DNA from: CAWCCP01 sp963701245
GTDB lineage: Bacteria > Patescibacteriota > Saccharimonadia > Saccharimonadales > UBA4665
Assembly (NCBI GenBank): GCA_963701245.1
Contig: OY969576.1
Span: 620,001-684,000 of the forward strand
DNA: 64,000 nt
Direction of reading: 5' to 3'
Shown here: piece by piece, positions 9,246-16,943 of the stretch
Numbering within the stretch: position 1 is the first letter of the stretch
Layout: each line of letters begins with the position of its first letter
Made by a program: the position numbers and the translations under genes
The notes under the pieces: model-generated
What the model was told of the DNA's origin: nothing
The model's input: the letters and a program-made list of their open reading frames with translations, nothing else
Database searches by the model: none

Positions 9246-9818
9246 TTAACAGAGTAAAAAATTTTGAATCATTTGCATGCCGCTAACCGTACGAAACGAT
9301 TCAGGGTGAAACTGTATACCAAATAATGGATAATCTTTATGATGCATCGCCATTATCGATCCATCTTCCGCTACCGCGTCTACATGAAACGAGTCTGGTA
9401 ATGTCTGACGATCTACAACTAGCGAATGGTACCGCATAACAGTAATTTTTACAGGAAGATTTTTTAGTAATCCGCTTTGCTGGTGTTTCAAGATGCTGAT
9501 TTTACCATGTTTAATGGTTGGCGCATGTACAATTTTTGCTCCAAATGCTGAACCAATTCCCTGATGCCCCAAACAAACTCCTAATATCGGATACTTTCGA
9601 TAATACTTTTTTATCACATTTGTATTACCTCCAAAATAAGCCGAATTGGTCGGATCTCCGGGGCCAGGTGATATTACAATATGTGTATACAGACTACTTT
9701 CAATATCTGACATTGGAATTTTTGAATTTCTGACTACTTTTACATCGGAATATTGCGCTAAATATTGATACAAATTATATGTAAAGGAATCATAATTATC
9801 GATAAGCAATACGTTCAT
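9246..9818 (-). CDS. trpG: Anthranilate synthase glutaminase subunit
   Basis: Class I glutamine amidotransferase that provides ammonia to TrpE. I place the start at the ATG at 9818 because an AGGTG Shine-Dalgarno precedes it by 6 bases; a GTG three codons upstream is the alternative. The nucleophile Cys is in GVCLGHQ, the His/Glu pair in FHPESF near the C terminus, and the oxyanion loop is SPGPGDP. It overlaps the end of trpE, as expected for subunits made in equal amounts. It could also serve PabA-like roles; no pabB is visible here. Confidence 0.93.
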   Translation of the reverse strand: MNVLLIDNYDSFTYNLYQYLAQYSDVKVVRNSKIPMSDIESSLYTHIVISPGPGDPTNSAYFGGNTNVIKKYYRKYPILGVCLGHQGIGSAFGAKIVHAPTIKHGKISILKHQQSGLLKNLPVKITVMRYHSLVVDRQTLPDSFHVDAVAEDGSIMAMHHKDYPLFGIQFHPESFRTVSGMQMIQNFLLC

Positions 9819-11156
9819 ATAATTCACCTTTCATATATGCTTTCATTGCCTTTTCCATAGCGGCTTTTTTTGCATCTATTTCTCGTAATTCGTGTAATGC
9901 CACGGAGTCATAAACAATTCCCGAGCCCGAATGGAGACTTAACCTATTTCCTTTTGCACTTACTGAACGTATATTTACTGCATGCTCAGATGTGCCATTG
10001 TAACTAAAATAACCAACTGTGCCTCCGTAAGGTCCACGCTCATAACCTTCTAACTCGGCAATCATTTTAATTGCTTCAATCTTCGGCGCGCCACTTAAAG
10101 TTCCCGCTGGAAAACTAGCAGAAAGCGCATCGAAGGAATCGTATTCATCCGACATTATTCCCGACACAATAGACGAAATATGTTGAACGTGACTCAATTT
10201 CTTTATATACATTAAATTTTCAACATTAACACTACCCACCTTGCATATTCTTCCAACATCGTTTCTGGCAAGATCAACAAGCATACTATGTTCGGCAATC
10301 TCTTTTTCATCACTAAGCAACTGTTGAGCTAATTTTTCATCCTCATGCAAAGTCTTTCCCCTTGTAATAGTTCCAGCCAAAGCCTCAAGGAACATACGTT
10401 TATCAAGATTTGTATTAACCAATAATTCCGGACTTGCTCCCATAGTAATCATATCGTCGAACTTTAGAAAAACATAAATGGAGAAGGATTTATTTTTCGT
10501 AATTCCTCATATAACTCAAATAGTTCTCCTTCAAACGTATAATCAAATTTATTAGCTAAAACAACTTGAAATACACGACCATTTGTTATCGCATCTTTTG
10601 CCTTTGTTACCATATCGATATATTGAGGAATATCTTTGCTTGACTTCATGTAGCTAATATGTAAGTTCGTAGTAGGATTTGAATATATGTTTAAATAGCT
10701 GTCCGACCTATCGTCCTGATAATAAAAGTATTCCGGTTTACGGTGGGGGTTAAAAATAATACCGTCCGTATATTCGGCAAATTCAAAATCATTAAAATCT
10801 CTAGGGTATGAAAATGACAGTGTTGGCTCAAATTGTTGAATACCTTCATGAGAAAAATAGCCAACAAGACCACCCGTATAGCCGCTGCGGTCGTTAGGAA
10901 TCTTTTTTAGATGATTACGTAGTGACGAAAAAGCTCCACTACGAGTTTGTTCTTTTTGATTCACATAGAGAACATTATTTTTACTATAAAATACATTTAT
11001 AGGATTACAACCAATATAACTTTGACTCGAAGACATCGGTTGATATTTGTCCGCAAGAGTTTCAAGCAAAAAACAATATCTTGAGGTTCGTACAATATTT
11101 TTAAATACCGCAACAGGGTTATGATCAATATCCAAATTTTTCGATTGAAATTTCAT
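9796..11156 (-). CDS. trpE: Anthranilate synthase component I, interrupted by one frameshift
   Basis: Makes anthranilate from chorismate with TrpG. The N-terminal half ends NPSPFMFF at a TAA at 10464, and the rest restarts in another frame as LKFDDMITMGASPELLV. The break is in a T5 run on the coding strand (about 10466-10470), and one extra T restores about 453 residues. The C-terminal half has the chorismate-binding signatures GTITRG, LVDLARNDVGR, LSGAPKIEA and YGGTVGYFSYNG. The Trp feedback motif (LLES in many TrpE proteins) appears as CFLLETLAD near residue 30, so Trp inhibition of the enzyme is plausible. It starts in ATGA overlap with trpA. Confidence 0.9.
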
Positions 11157-11914
11157 AATGACGACGTCCTACCTGTACTTTCAGCTAATTCTTTTATAAA
11201 TTTAAGAGTCTTTGGTATAGACGATTTTTCTAAGGACTTCACTATAGCACTGCCGACTACTGCAATATCGCCGAATGTTAAGGCGCTCACCATGTCAGAT
11301 TTTGTCTTGATCCCAAATCCAATAATTACTTGGGCGGTACTTCTATCCTTGACCTCTTTCGCTATACTGGCAAGCTCAGTAGATTGATGATAAGTTCTAC
11401 CAGTAATGCCTCTTTGACTGGTGATATAAGCAAATTCTGGTTTTAAGCTAAGTATTTTATGCAAGCGCTCCGTAGACATTCCCGGACTGATGACTGACAC
11501 CACGGCAATTCCGTTTTGCTTTGCAAAATTTTTTATTACTTTAAACTCTGGGGTATCGAAAGGTAAATCTGGAACTATTAAACCCTTAACATTGCATTGT
11601 TTCAGTTTAGTACAGAATTTTTCAGCTCCATATGAGAAAATTTTCTGTAAGTATGTCATGACAAATACACTAGGCTTATAATTCTCTACTGCCAACATGC
11701 TTAATAACTCGAATGCTTTTTCGGTTATCATGCCATTTTGAATAGCTTTGTCATTTGCATACATTATTAATTCACCATCAGCAATAGGATCTGTAAATGG
11801 TATTTGTATTTCAACGTAATCAACCCCAACTTGCTCCATGCCTTTTAACAGACTCATTGATGCATCTAAATCTGGATAACCAGCCACGACATGACACATA
11901 AAAGATTTAGGCAT
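11153..11914 (-). CDS. trpA: Tryptophan synthase alpha chain
   Basis: Cleaves indole-3-glycerol phosphate to indole, which is channelled to TrpB. It has 253 residues and a barrel fold. The catalytic Glu lies in VEIQIPFTDP and the catalytic Asp in DPIADG; the phosphate loop GFGIKTKSD and GSAIV are present. trpB precedes it (8-base overlap), the common B-A order. No damage seen. Confidence 0.95.
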   Translation of the reverse strand: MPKSFMCHVVAGYPDLDASMSLLKGMEQVGVDYVEIQIPFTDPIADGELIMYANDKAIQNGMITEKAFELLSMLAVENYKPSVFVMTYLQKIFSYGAEKFCTKLKQCNVKGLIVPDLPFDTPEFKVIKNFAKQNGIAVVSVISPGMSTERLHKILSLKPEFAYITSQRGITGRTYHQSTELASIAKEVKDRSTAQVIIGFGIKTKSDMVSALTFGDIAVVGSAIVKSLEKSSIPKTLKFIKELAESTGRTSSL

Positions 11915-13109
11915 ACGTCGCTAGCTCCTCTTCAAGGAAAGCCTTAAAGCTTTTCTTAGAAAAATGCTTAGCAAGTGTAAAGAGGTCTTTATCTCCCCGA
12001 CCAGATACATTAATTACAATAGTCTTCTCTTTAGGTAGATTTTCTGCCAAGTTCATTGCGTAAGCTACAGCATGAGCCGATTCAAGTGCTGGAATAATTC
12101 CTTCTGTCACTGCCAGTTTTTTTACTGCTTCTAACGCTTGTGAATCCGATATGCTTGAAAATGTTACTCGACCAGAGTCATGAAGATCAGCAAGTTCTGG
12201 ACCTATACCAATATAATCTAAACCGGCAGCGATACTATGCGTATCGGCAGTATTTCCATCAGAATCTTGTAGAAAATATGATTTGTAACCCTCCATAATT
12301 CCCTTACGTGCTCCAGGAAAACGTGTGGCATTTTGTCCGAATTTTTTGCCGACACCTCCTGCTTCCACACCAATGAGATTTACTGACCGATCATTTATAA
12401 ATACATGAAAGGCACCCATTGCATTACTGCCGCCACCGACACAAGCAACCACATAATCCGGTGAACGACCGAGTTGCTTGCGTATTTCTTTACCTACGAT
12501 TGCTTGAAAGTCTCTATTCATACGAGGGTATGGATCAGGGCCTAAACAGGATCCAATTATATAATGTGTGTCTTTAGAGTTTTGTAACCAATCACGTATT
12601 GTCGCACTCACCGCATCCTTAAGCGTTTTTGAGCCATAATTTACGCTCACCACACGTGCACCGAGCAATTCCATCATTGCAACATTAGGTCTTTGCCTCA
12701 TTGTATCAATCTGGCCCATATAGATGGTACAATCGAGCCCAAACTTTGCAGCAACGGTTGCGGTTGCTACACCATGTTGTCCTGCACCCGTTTCCGCGAT
12801 TATCCTGGATTTACCTAAGTGTTTAGCAACAAGTGCTTGTCCAAGGCAATGATTTATTTTATGCGCACCCGTAAGATTGGCACCTTCATTTTTTAAATAT
12901 ATCTGCGCGCCACCAATCTTATCTGTTAAGTTTTTAGCGAATATTAAAGGTGTTGGCCTGTTATTGTAATGACATTGTAACTCTGATAGCTCATCTCGGA
13001 ATTGTTTAGTAGATTTAATTTCGTCATATTTGGATGATAATTTTTCTAATTCGTCCTGCAACATTTCAGGAACGTACCTGCCACCAAATTGTCCAAAGTA
13101 ACCGTTCAT
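11907..13109 (-). CDS. trpB: Tryptophan synthase beta chain
   Basis: PLP enzyme joining indole and serine to make Trp. At 400 residues it is full length for the TrpB1 class that pairs with TrpA. It begins GYFGQFGGRYVPE. The PLP lysine is in LTGAHKINHC, GAGQHGVATA is present, and the phosphate-binding glycine loop is VGGGSNAMG. LESAHAVAYA and the C-terminal SGRGDKD motif are intact. It overlaps trpC by 4 bases. Confidence 0.97.
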   Translation of the reverse strand: MNGYFGQFGGRYVPEMLQDELEKLSSKYDEIKSTKQFRDELSELQCHYNNRPTPLIFAKNLTDKIGGAQIYLKNEGANLTGAHKINHCLGQALVAKHLGKSRIIAETGAGQHGVATATVAAKFGLDCTIYMGQIDTMRQRPNVAMMELLGARVVSVNYGSKTLKDAVSATIRDWLQNSKDTHYIIGSCLGPDPYPRMNRDFQAIVGKEIRKQLGRSPDYVVACVGGGSNAMGAFHVFINDRSVNLIGVEAGGVGKKFGQNATRFPGARKGIMEGYKSYFLQDSDGNTADTHSIAAGLDYIGIGPELADLHDSGRVTFSSISDSQALEAVKKLAVTEGIIPALESAHAVAYAMNLAENLPKEKTIVINVSGRGDKDLFTLAKHFSKKSFKAFLEEELATYA

Positions 13110-13932
13110 TCTTTCGCCGCCTTGACCGTATCTAAATCTGTTATTAATGAAGCAATAGCCTTTTTAATATCCTTTGATCTCATAAAATAACTTCCAATAA
13201 GAGTGGCATCAGTAAATGAGGACACAGAGCTTAGCAACTTATTTGAATTGATGCCCGATTCAGCAATTCTACAATATTCTGAGCTGAGCTCCTTTAATAA
13301 ATCAAACGCCGATAAATCAATTGAAAAATTGCTTAAATTACGGCTATTTACTCCAATACATCTCGCTTTTGTTTGTATCGCTATGTCAAGCTCAGCAGGA
13401 GAATGTATCTCTATCAAGGGTTCTACATTCAAGGCAAGACCCAAATTAACTAGATCTATAAGCTCTTGTTTTTCAAAAAGTCGTGCGATTAACAAAAAAG
13501 CGTCAGCACCAAGTGCTTTTGATTCTAAGATTTGATACGGTTCAAAAATAAAATCTTTTCTTAATATCGGTTTATGCTTGGAATTACTTTGGCTTACGCT
13601 AATAAGAAGATCGTTGCTGCCATTAAAATTATTCGATTCGGTTAGAACTGAGATGGCAACAATATTTGGAGACGATTGATAAGTAGTATTAGTATCTGTT
13701 GCTGAAAATTCTCTCTAAGTGTACCGGCGCTTGGAGATGATTGTTTTATTTCTCCTATAATTTTGTACTTTAAGGAAGACGATTTTATAGCTTTATAGAA
13801 ATCTATTGCTTGTCGGCGTTGGTTAGCTATGATACCAGAAAGTTGCGACTCAGAAACAGCGCTCTTAGATTTACTAAGTTCTTCCTGTTTTTCGCTTATA
13901 ATTTTATCGAGTATGGAATCAGTTTTTCTCAT
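13106..13932 (-). CDS. trpC: Indole-3-glycerol phosphate synthase, interrupted by one frameshift
   Basis: Closes the indole ring (CdRP to IGP). It is not fused to TrpF. The N-terminal piece has GEIKQSSPSAG (family E-I-K-R-A-S-P-S-K-G) with a catalytic Lys. The frame then breaks at a T4 run near 13708-13711. With one more T the protein continues through ISVLTE, ILRKDFIF (second catalytic Lys), ADAFLLIA, GVNSRNL and AESGI to the stop at 13106. The reconstructed length of about 275 residues is normal. The upstream neighbour is trpR, 12 bases away. Confidence 0.9.
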
Positions 13933-13944
13933 GTACTTTATTAC

Positions 13945-14202
13945 TTATTTTTCTTGCTTTAAGATCTTAAAACGACCATTAGCTAATTCCTTAGAGCCGC
14001 GAGTTACCGTTGCTACGCCTACCCCAAGTTCGGATGCTATATGATGTTGTGACTCGCCAGCCATTAATCGTCTTACTATTTCTACCCTCTGCAATAACTC
14101 CAATCGCTCTTTATCAGTGGTAAGACCTAATAAAAAATCTTCTAAAATGTCACTATCATGAGTTGTTGCAAATAACTGTATAAACTCTTCCCATCTGTTC
14201 AT
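13945..14202 (-). CDS. trpR: Trp operon repressor TrpR
   Basis: Tryptophan-activated dimeric repressor, here 85 residues against 108 in E. coli; the N-terminal arm is shorter. The helix-turn-helix region QHHIASELGVGVATVTRGSKEL aligns well with the E. coli reader helix, including the ATxTRGS core. LTTDKERLELLQRVEIV matches the L-Trp pocket region. It sits inside the trp operon it should control, between DAHP synthase and trpC, with a perfect operator 6 bases before its start codon. TrpR is familiar from gammaproteobacteria and Chlamydia, so its presence in a CPR genome suggests transfer. Confidence 0.9.
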   Translation of the reverse strand: MNRWEEFIQLFATTHDSDILEDFLLGLTTDKERLELLQRVEIVRRLMAGESQHHIASELGVGVATVTRGSKELANGRFKILKQEK

Positions 14203-14208
14203 TCTGTT

Positions 14209-14226
14209 ATACTAGCATACTAGTAT
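14209..14226 (-). promoter_or_regulatory. TrpR operator (trp box)
   Basis: The site is ATACTAG-CATA-CTAGTAT: a perfect 7-base inverted repeat with a 4-base centre. The E. coli consensus has the same layout, GTACTAG-TTAA-CTAGTAC. A shorter palindrome centred on ACTAGT overlaps it. The site lies between the aroG stop and the trpR ATG. A weak promoter (TTGCAT, 17 bases, TATGCT) overlaps it on the minus strand, so bound TrpR could block transcription of trpR-trpCBAEGDF. Confidence 0.82.
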
Positions 14227-14233
14227 GCTGCTA

Positions 14234-15493
14234 TCAATGCAACTTAAGCTTTTTTACTTTATTGTGCAGTATTTTTTTATTACGACTCTGTACGGCTGAG
14301 TTCAATCGATCTAACATTGTAGTCGTTTCCGTTATGTCGACGCACTCATCAACAATACTCTGACCATAAACTAAGTTAGCGCCGATTTCATATTTTTGAT
14401 TACCTGCAACTAAATTGCTTTCAATCATTACACCACAGATGCTTATCTCACCATCTTCTATTTGTTTTGATATAGAATTTATGACCAATTTTTGATTTTT
14501 GGCCTGCTTTAAACTATTGCCATGAGAGGCATCTACTACAATTGCTAAATTTAAATTCTTTCGTTTTAGTAAGTTTTTAGTTTTTTCAATATACTCAGGT
14601 TCATAATTTGGTCCATTGGTAGCACCTCGCAATATTATATGTCCTGTTGAATTCCCTAAACTATTTATTTGCTTAGTTGCGCCATGGGTATCGATACCTA
14701 AAAATGAATGCTTACCGCTAGCAGCCACAATCGCTTGTGCTGCCGCTTCTATGCCCCCTTCTGGGGTATTTTTAAAACCAACTGGTGAAGACGTTGCCGA
14801 AGCATACTCCCTTGCTTTCTGATCGGTCGTGTTTCTTGCCCCTATAACGTCATACGCCACTAAAGAATTCAGATATTGAGGAGTGAGCGCATTCAATCGC
14901 TCCACAGCAATCGGTATCCCTATATCAGTAATCTGACATGCAAGCATCCGAGTAGCAATTAACCCTAAATTAATATCGTTTGAGCCATCAAGTACTGGAT
15001 CATAGATAAATCCTTTCCAACCAAGTTCCGTTCTAGGCTTTTCTACATACGTACGCATGATAATTTCGAGATTGTCACCGTATAATTTCCTCCAGCTTTG
15101 TATATGCTTGGCGTATTCTAGAGCCGCTTTGGGATCGTGTATTGCACATGGACCAACTATCACCATGAGACGATTTGACGTATGGCGAAGGATGGCCTCA
15201 ATTTGCTTCCTTGCAGTATGCGTCGTTTGAGCAGAAGTTTTACTAACTGGCAACACCGCTGAAAGAAGTTTCGGTGATAAAACCGTTGTTTTACTATCGA
15301 CTCGATTATCAATTAATTCGCTGCCAAAATTTGTATTTGGTAAAGAGTACCCGAGATCCTCAAGTGCTGCTTCAAGCAGCATATTTTCTGATTGGCGAAT
15401 AGTTTTTTCTATTGATTTTTGGACTTGAAGAAGCCTTACTTTGATATTTTTTGACTCTTCTAGGACTGATGTGGATTCTGTAAGTGGTGCCAT
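14234..15493 (-). CDS. aroG: 3-deoxy-7-phosphoheptulonate (DAHP) synthase, AroF/G/H class
   Basis: First step of the shikimate pathway, PEP plus erythrose-4-phosphate. The core from about residue 70 matches the class I alpha enzymes: VGPCAIHDP, MRTYVEKPRTELGWKG, IGARNTT, SPVGFKN, HIILRG, VDASHGNS and GVMIESNLVAGNQ carry the metal (Cys, His, Glu, Asp) and substrate residues. At 419 residues it is about 70 longer than E. coli AroG, because of a charged helical N-terminal extension. The start follows AAGGAG. Transcription must pass the attenuator just upstream, and trpR follows 31 bases after the stop. Confidence 0.95.
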   Translation of the reverse strand: MAPLTESTSVLEESKNIKVRLLQVQKSIEKTIRQSENMLLEAALEDLGYSLPNTNFGSELIDNRVDSKTTVLSPKLLSAVLPVSKTSAQTTHTARKQIEAILRHTSNRLMVIVGPCAIHDPKAALEYAKHIQSWRKLYGDNLEIIMRTYVEKPRTELGWKGFIYDPVLDGSNDINLGLIATRMLACQITDIGIPIAVERLNALTPQYLNSLVAYDVIGARNTTDQKAREYASATSSPVGFKNTPEGGIEAAAQAIVAASGKHSFLGIDTHGATKQINSLGNSTGHIILRGATNGPNYEPEYIEKTKNLLKRKNLNLAIVVDASHGNSLKQAKNQKLVINSISKQIEDGEISICGVMIESNLVAGNQKYEIGANLVYGQSIVDECVDITETTTMLDRLNSAVQSRNKKILHNKVKKLKLH

Positions 15494-15510
15494 TATTGTC
15501 TCCTTAAATT

Positions 15511-15532
15511 AAAAAAACCGCACGAGGCGGTT
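15511..15532 (-). terminator. Intrinsic terminator of the aroG attenuator (3:4 hairpin)
   Basis: On the minus strand AACCGC, a 5-base loop CTCGT, and GCGGTT form a perfect 6-bp stem followed directly by a T run. It lies between the leader peptide and the aroG ribosome-binding site, so termination here would prevent expression of aroG and probably of the trp genes behind it. Confidence 0.85.
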
Positions 15533-15554
15533 ACTATTACTTTTCTTGCTCTTT

Positions 15555-15629
15555 TTATAAATGCACATTAAAGCAACCGTCGTCATACAAGTCGGTAAAC
15601 CAAGTGTAGTTGCTTTTCGCTATAGACAT
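15555..15629 (-). CDS. Leader peptide of the aroG-trp operon (24 aa)
   Basis: A 24-codon ORF whose middle reads NYTWFTDLY: Tyr at 8 and 15, Trp at 10, Phe at 11, with another Phe at 20. Five of 24 residues are aromatic, covering all three end products of the pathway. The stop TAA at 15555-15557 is 22 bases before the terminator stem. The predicted transcription start falls about at the ATG, and no Shine-Dalgarno precedes it, so it may be translated leaderlessly. Codons 5-7 and 16-20 form the alternative RNA pairings described in the attenuator entry. Too small for standard gene callers. Confidence 0.78.
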   Translation of the reverse strand: MSIAKSNYTWFTDLYDDGCFNVHL

Positions 15630-15636
15630 GGCAGTA

Positions 15637-15665
15637 AATATACTCTGACAATTTTTTGTTGTCAA
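15637..15665 (-). promoter_or_regulatory. Promoter of the aroG-trp operon
   Basis: A perfect -35 box TTGACA (15660-15665), 17-base spacer and -10 box TATATT (15637-15642) on the minus strand. The start of transcription should fall near 15629-15631, at the leader-peptide ATG. An inverted repeat TGACAA/TTGTCA straddles the -35 box and spacer and could be an operator; it does not resemble the TrpR box. Confidence 0.75.
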
Positions 15666-15714
15666 CCAAATGTTACTATTACATTAGGGGACTTGATAAA
15701 TATACAAGCTTTTT

Positions 15715-16260
15715 ATGACTAATCTACGAATAATTCGACTAGGACATCCCGCCCTTAGAAAACAATCAGCTAAGGTAACTCTAAAAGAACTTCGCTCAGA
15801 TGATTTTCAAACTTTTCTCGATGATCTTGTAAAGATCTGCGATGAACAAGCAGGAGTCGGCATCGCAGCACCTCAGGTTTCCATTAATAAGCAAGTAATC
15901 GTTGTGCATGTCGATCCTAAAAATCCTAGATACCTAAACAAAAAACCGTTCCCCGGTACAGTTATTATCAACCCAGTCATCAAAACTAAATCAAATAAAG
16001 AAACAGAAGATTGGGAAGGTGATTTGTCCTGCAATTTACGTGCATTAGTACCTCGAGCCATCAGCTGTGTCGTCCAGGGCATAGATAGAAACGGCATTAG
16101 GGTGACATACAATCTCGACGATCCATTTCATGCACGCGTATTTCAACATGAAATTGATCATTTACACGGAATATTTTTGTTAGATAAAGTAGTCAATGTC
16201 AATTCAATTAGTGAAATTACGGAATGGAATAAATATTGGAAAAATAAGAATATCGGATAG
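15715..16260 (+). CDS. def: Peptide deformylase (type with altered motif 2)
   Basis: Removes formyl from nascent N-terminal Met. It has 181 residues. Motif 1 is GVGIAAPQV and motif 3 is HEIDHLHG with the two metal His and catalytic Glu. Motif 2, normally EGCLS with a metal-binding Cys, reads EGDLSC: the Cys position is Asp, and a Cys occurs three residues later. The enzyme may use an altered ligand set or be a divergent paralogue. It is transcribed divergently from the aroG leader, with no clear Shine-Dalgarno before the ATG. It converges with the TPR gene one base after its stop. Confidence 0.85.
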   Translation: MTNLRIIRLGHPALRKQSAKVTLKELRSDDFQTFLDDLVKICDEQAGVGIAAPQVSINKQVIVVHVDPKNPRYLNKKPFPGTVIINPVIKTKSNKETEDWEGDLSCNLRALVPRAISCVVQGIDRNGIRVTYNLDDPFHARVFQHEIDHLHGIFLLDKVVNVNSISEITEWNKYWKNKNIG

Positions 16261-16261
16261 C

Positions 16262-16915
16262 CTAAACTATAACTCGTCGTGGACGTAGCATTCTCTTTGC
16301 ACGACCAGTAGGTATTCGAAGTTTTTTCAAGCGGTCGGCAGTTAAATCTGCCTCCGCTTGCATATCATGACTTAGGTAAGCTTTTATGAGTAAGCTAAAT
16401 GTTTCTTTATTTGGTTCGAGACTACTTGCTTTTTCAAGTTCTTGAAACATTAGTTTATCGTTACCTAGTTTTTCCTGAACTTTCGCATAGGCTATATGTC
16501 GAGCTGCTAAACTATCCTCCAGTTTAAGAGCTTGTTCAAACGCTACAGCTGCTTTCTCATAATTTTCCGTTTCATAATATATCAACCCTAAATTATGCAA
16601 GCTTGAAGGAGTTGCCTCTATACTAGAAGCAATCTCAAAACAATCAATCGCGTCACGAAATTCTTTTTGTTTGGCATAAAGTATACCTAACCTATTATAT
16701 GCGGCAGCATTTTTCTCATCTATTTTAAGTATCGTCAGTAATGCTTTTTCCGCCCTTAAAAAGCGGTTCTCTCGCATTCCTTGATGGGCAATATCCCACA
16801 ACTTACCCAATCTATCACTTACCCTTCTTGAGACTTTAGCAAACTCATCATCGTGCACCCTCGCACCTTGATATGCCAATGCAGCAAATGCAGCAACAAT
16901 TAGTAACTCATACAT
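16262..16915 (-). CDS. Membrane-anchored TPR-repeat protein
   Basis: 217 residues. A short hydrophobic N terminus (LLIVAAFAALAYQG) suggests a membrane anchor or a poor signal peptide. It is followed by about four tetratricopeptide repeats between residues 50 and 190, recognisable by AAYNRLGILYAKQKEFRDAI and SLHNLGLIYYETENYEKAAV. The C terminus is basic (KRMLRPRRVIV). Such repeats mediate protein contacts; no enzymatic motif is present, and the partner is unknown. Confidence 0.7.
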   Translation of the reverse strand: MYELLIVAAFAALAYQGARVHDDEFAKVSRRVSDRLGKLWDIAHQGMRENRFLRAEKALLTILKIDEKNAAAYNRLGILYAKQKEFRDAIDCFEIASSIEATPSSLHNLGLIYYETENYEKAAVAFEQALKLEDSLAARHIAYAKVQEKLGNDKLMFQELEKASSLEPNKETFSLLIKAYLSHDMQAEADLTADRLKKLRIPTGRAKRMLRPRRVIV

Positions 16916-16943
16916 ACGCTAGTATTTAAAGTATAGCATACTG

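Larger units (their letters stand above)
15511..15630 (-). promoter_or_regulatory. Ribosome-mediated transcription attenuator upstream of aroG
   Basis: Three mutually exclusive pairings can be drawn on the minus-strand RNA. Segment 1 (AAAGCAAC, 15609-15616, leader codons 5-7) pairs perfectly with segment 2 (GTTGCTTT, 15570-15577). Segment 2 in its wider form (ACGACGGTTGC, 15573-15583, codons 16-19) pairs with segment 3 (15523-15535, which includes the terminator's 5' arm), with a 2-base bulge. Segment 3 pairs with segment 4 to give the terminator. A ribosome stalled at Tyr8, Trp10 or Phe11 would cover segment 1 and let 2:3 form, so transcription continues. A ribosome reaching the stop covers segment 2, so 3:4 forms. 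This is the E. coli trp/phe logic. Confidence 0.8.

Noticed and set aside
13106..13932. trpC as two genes (a split enzyme)
   Set aside because: The second frame is open back to the break point and continues the same barrel; a single missing T in a T run joins them.
15643..15665. TGACAA/TTGTCA repeat at the aroG promoter as a TrpR or TyrR box
   Set aside because: It has no CTAG core and no TGTAAA-N6-TTTACA pattern; it may simply follow from the -35 hexamer and an AT-rich spacer.
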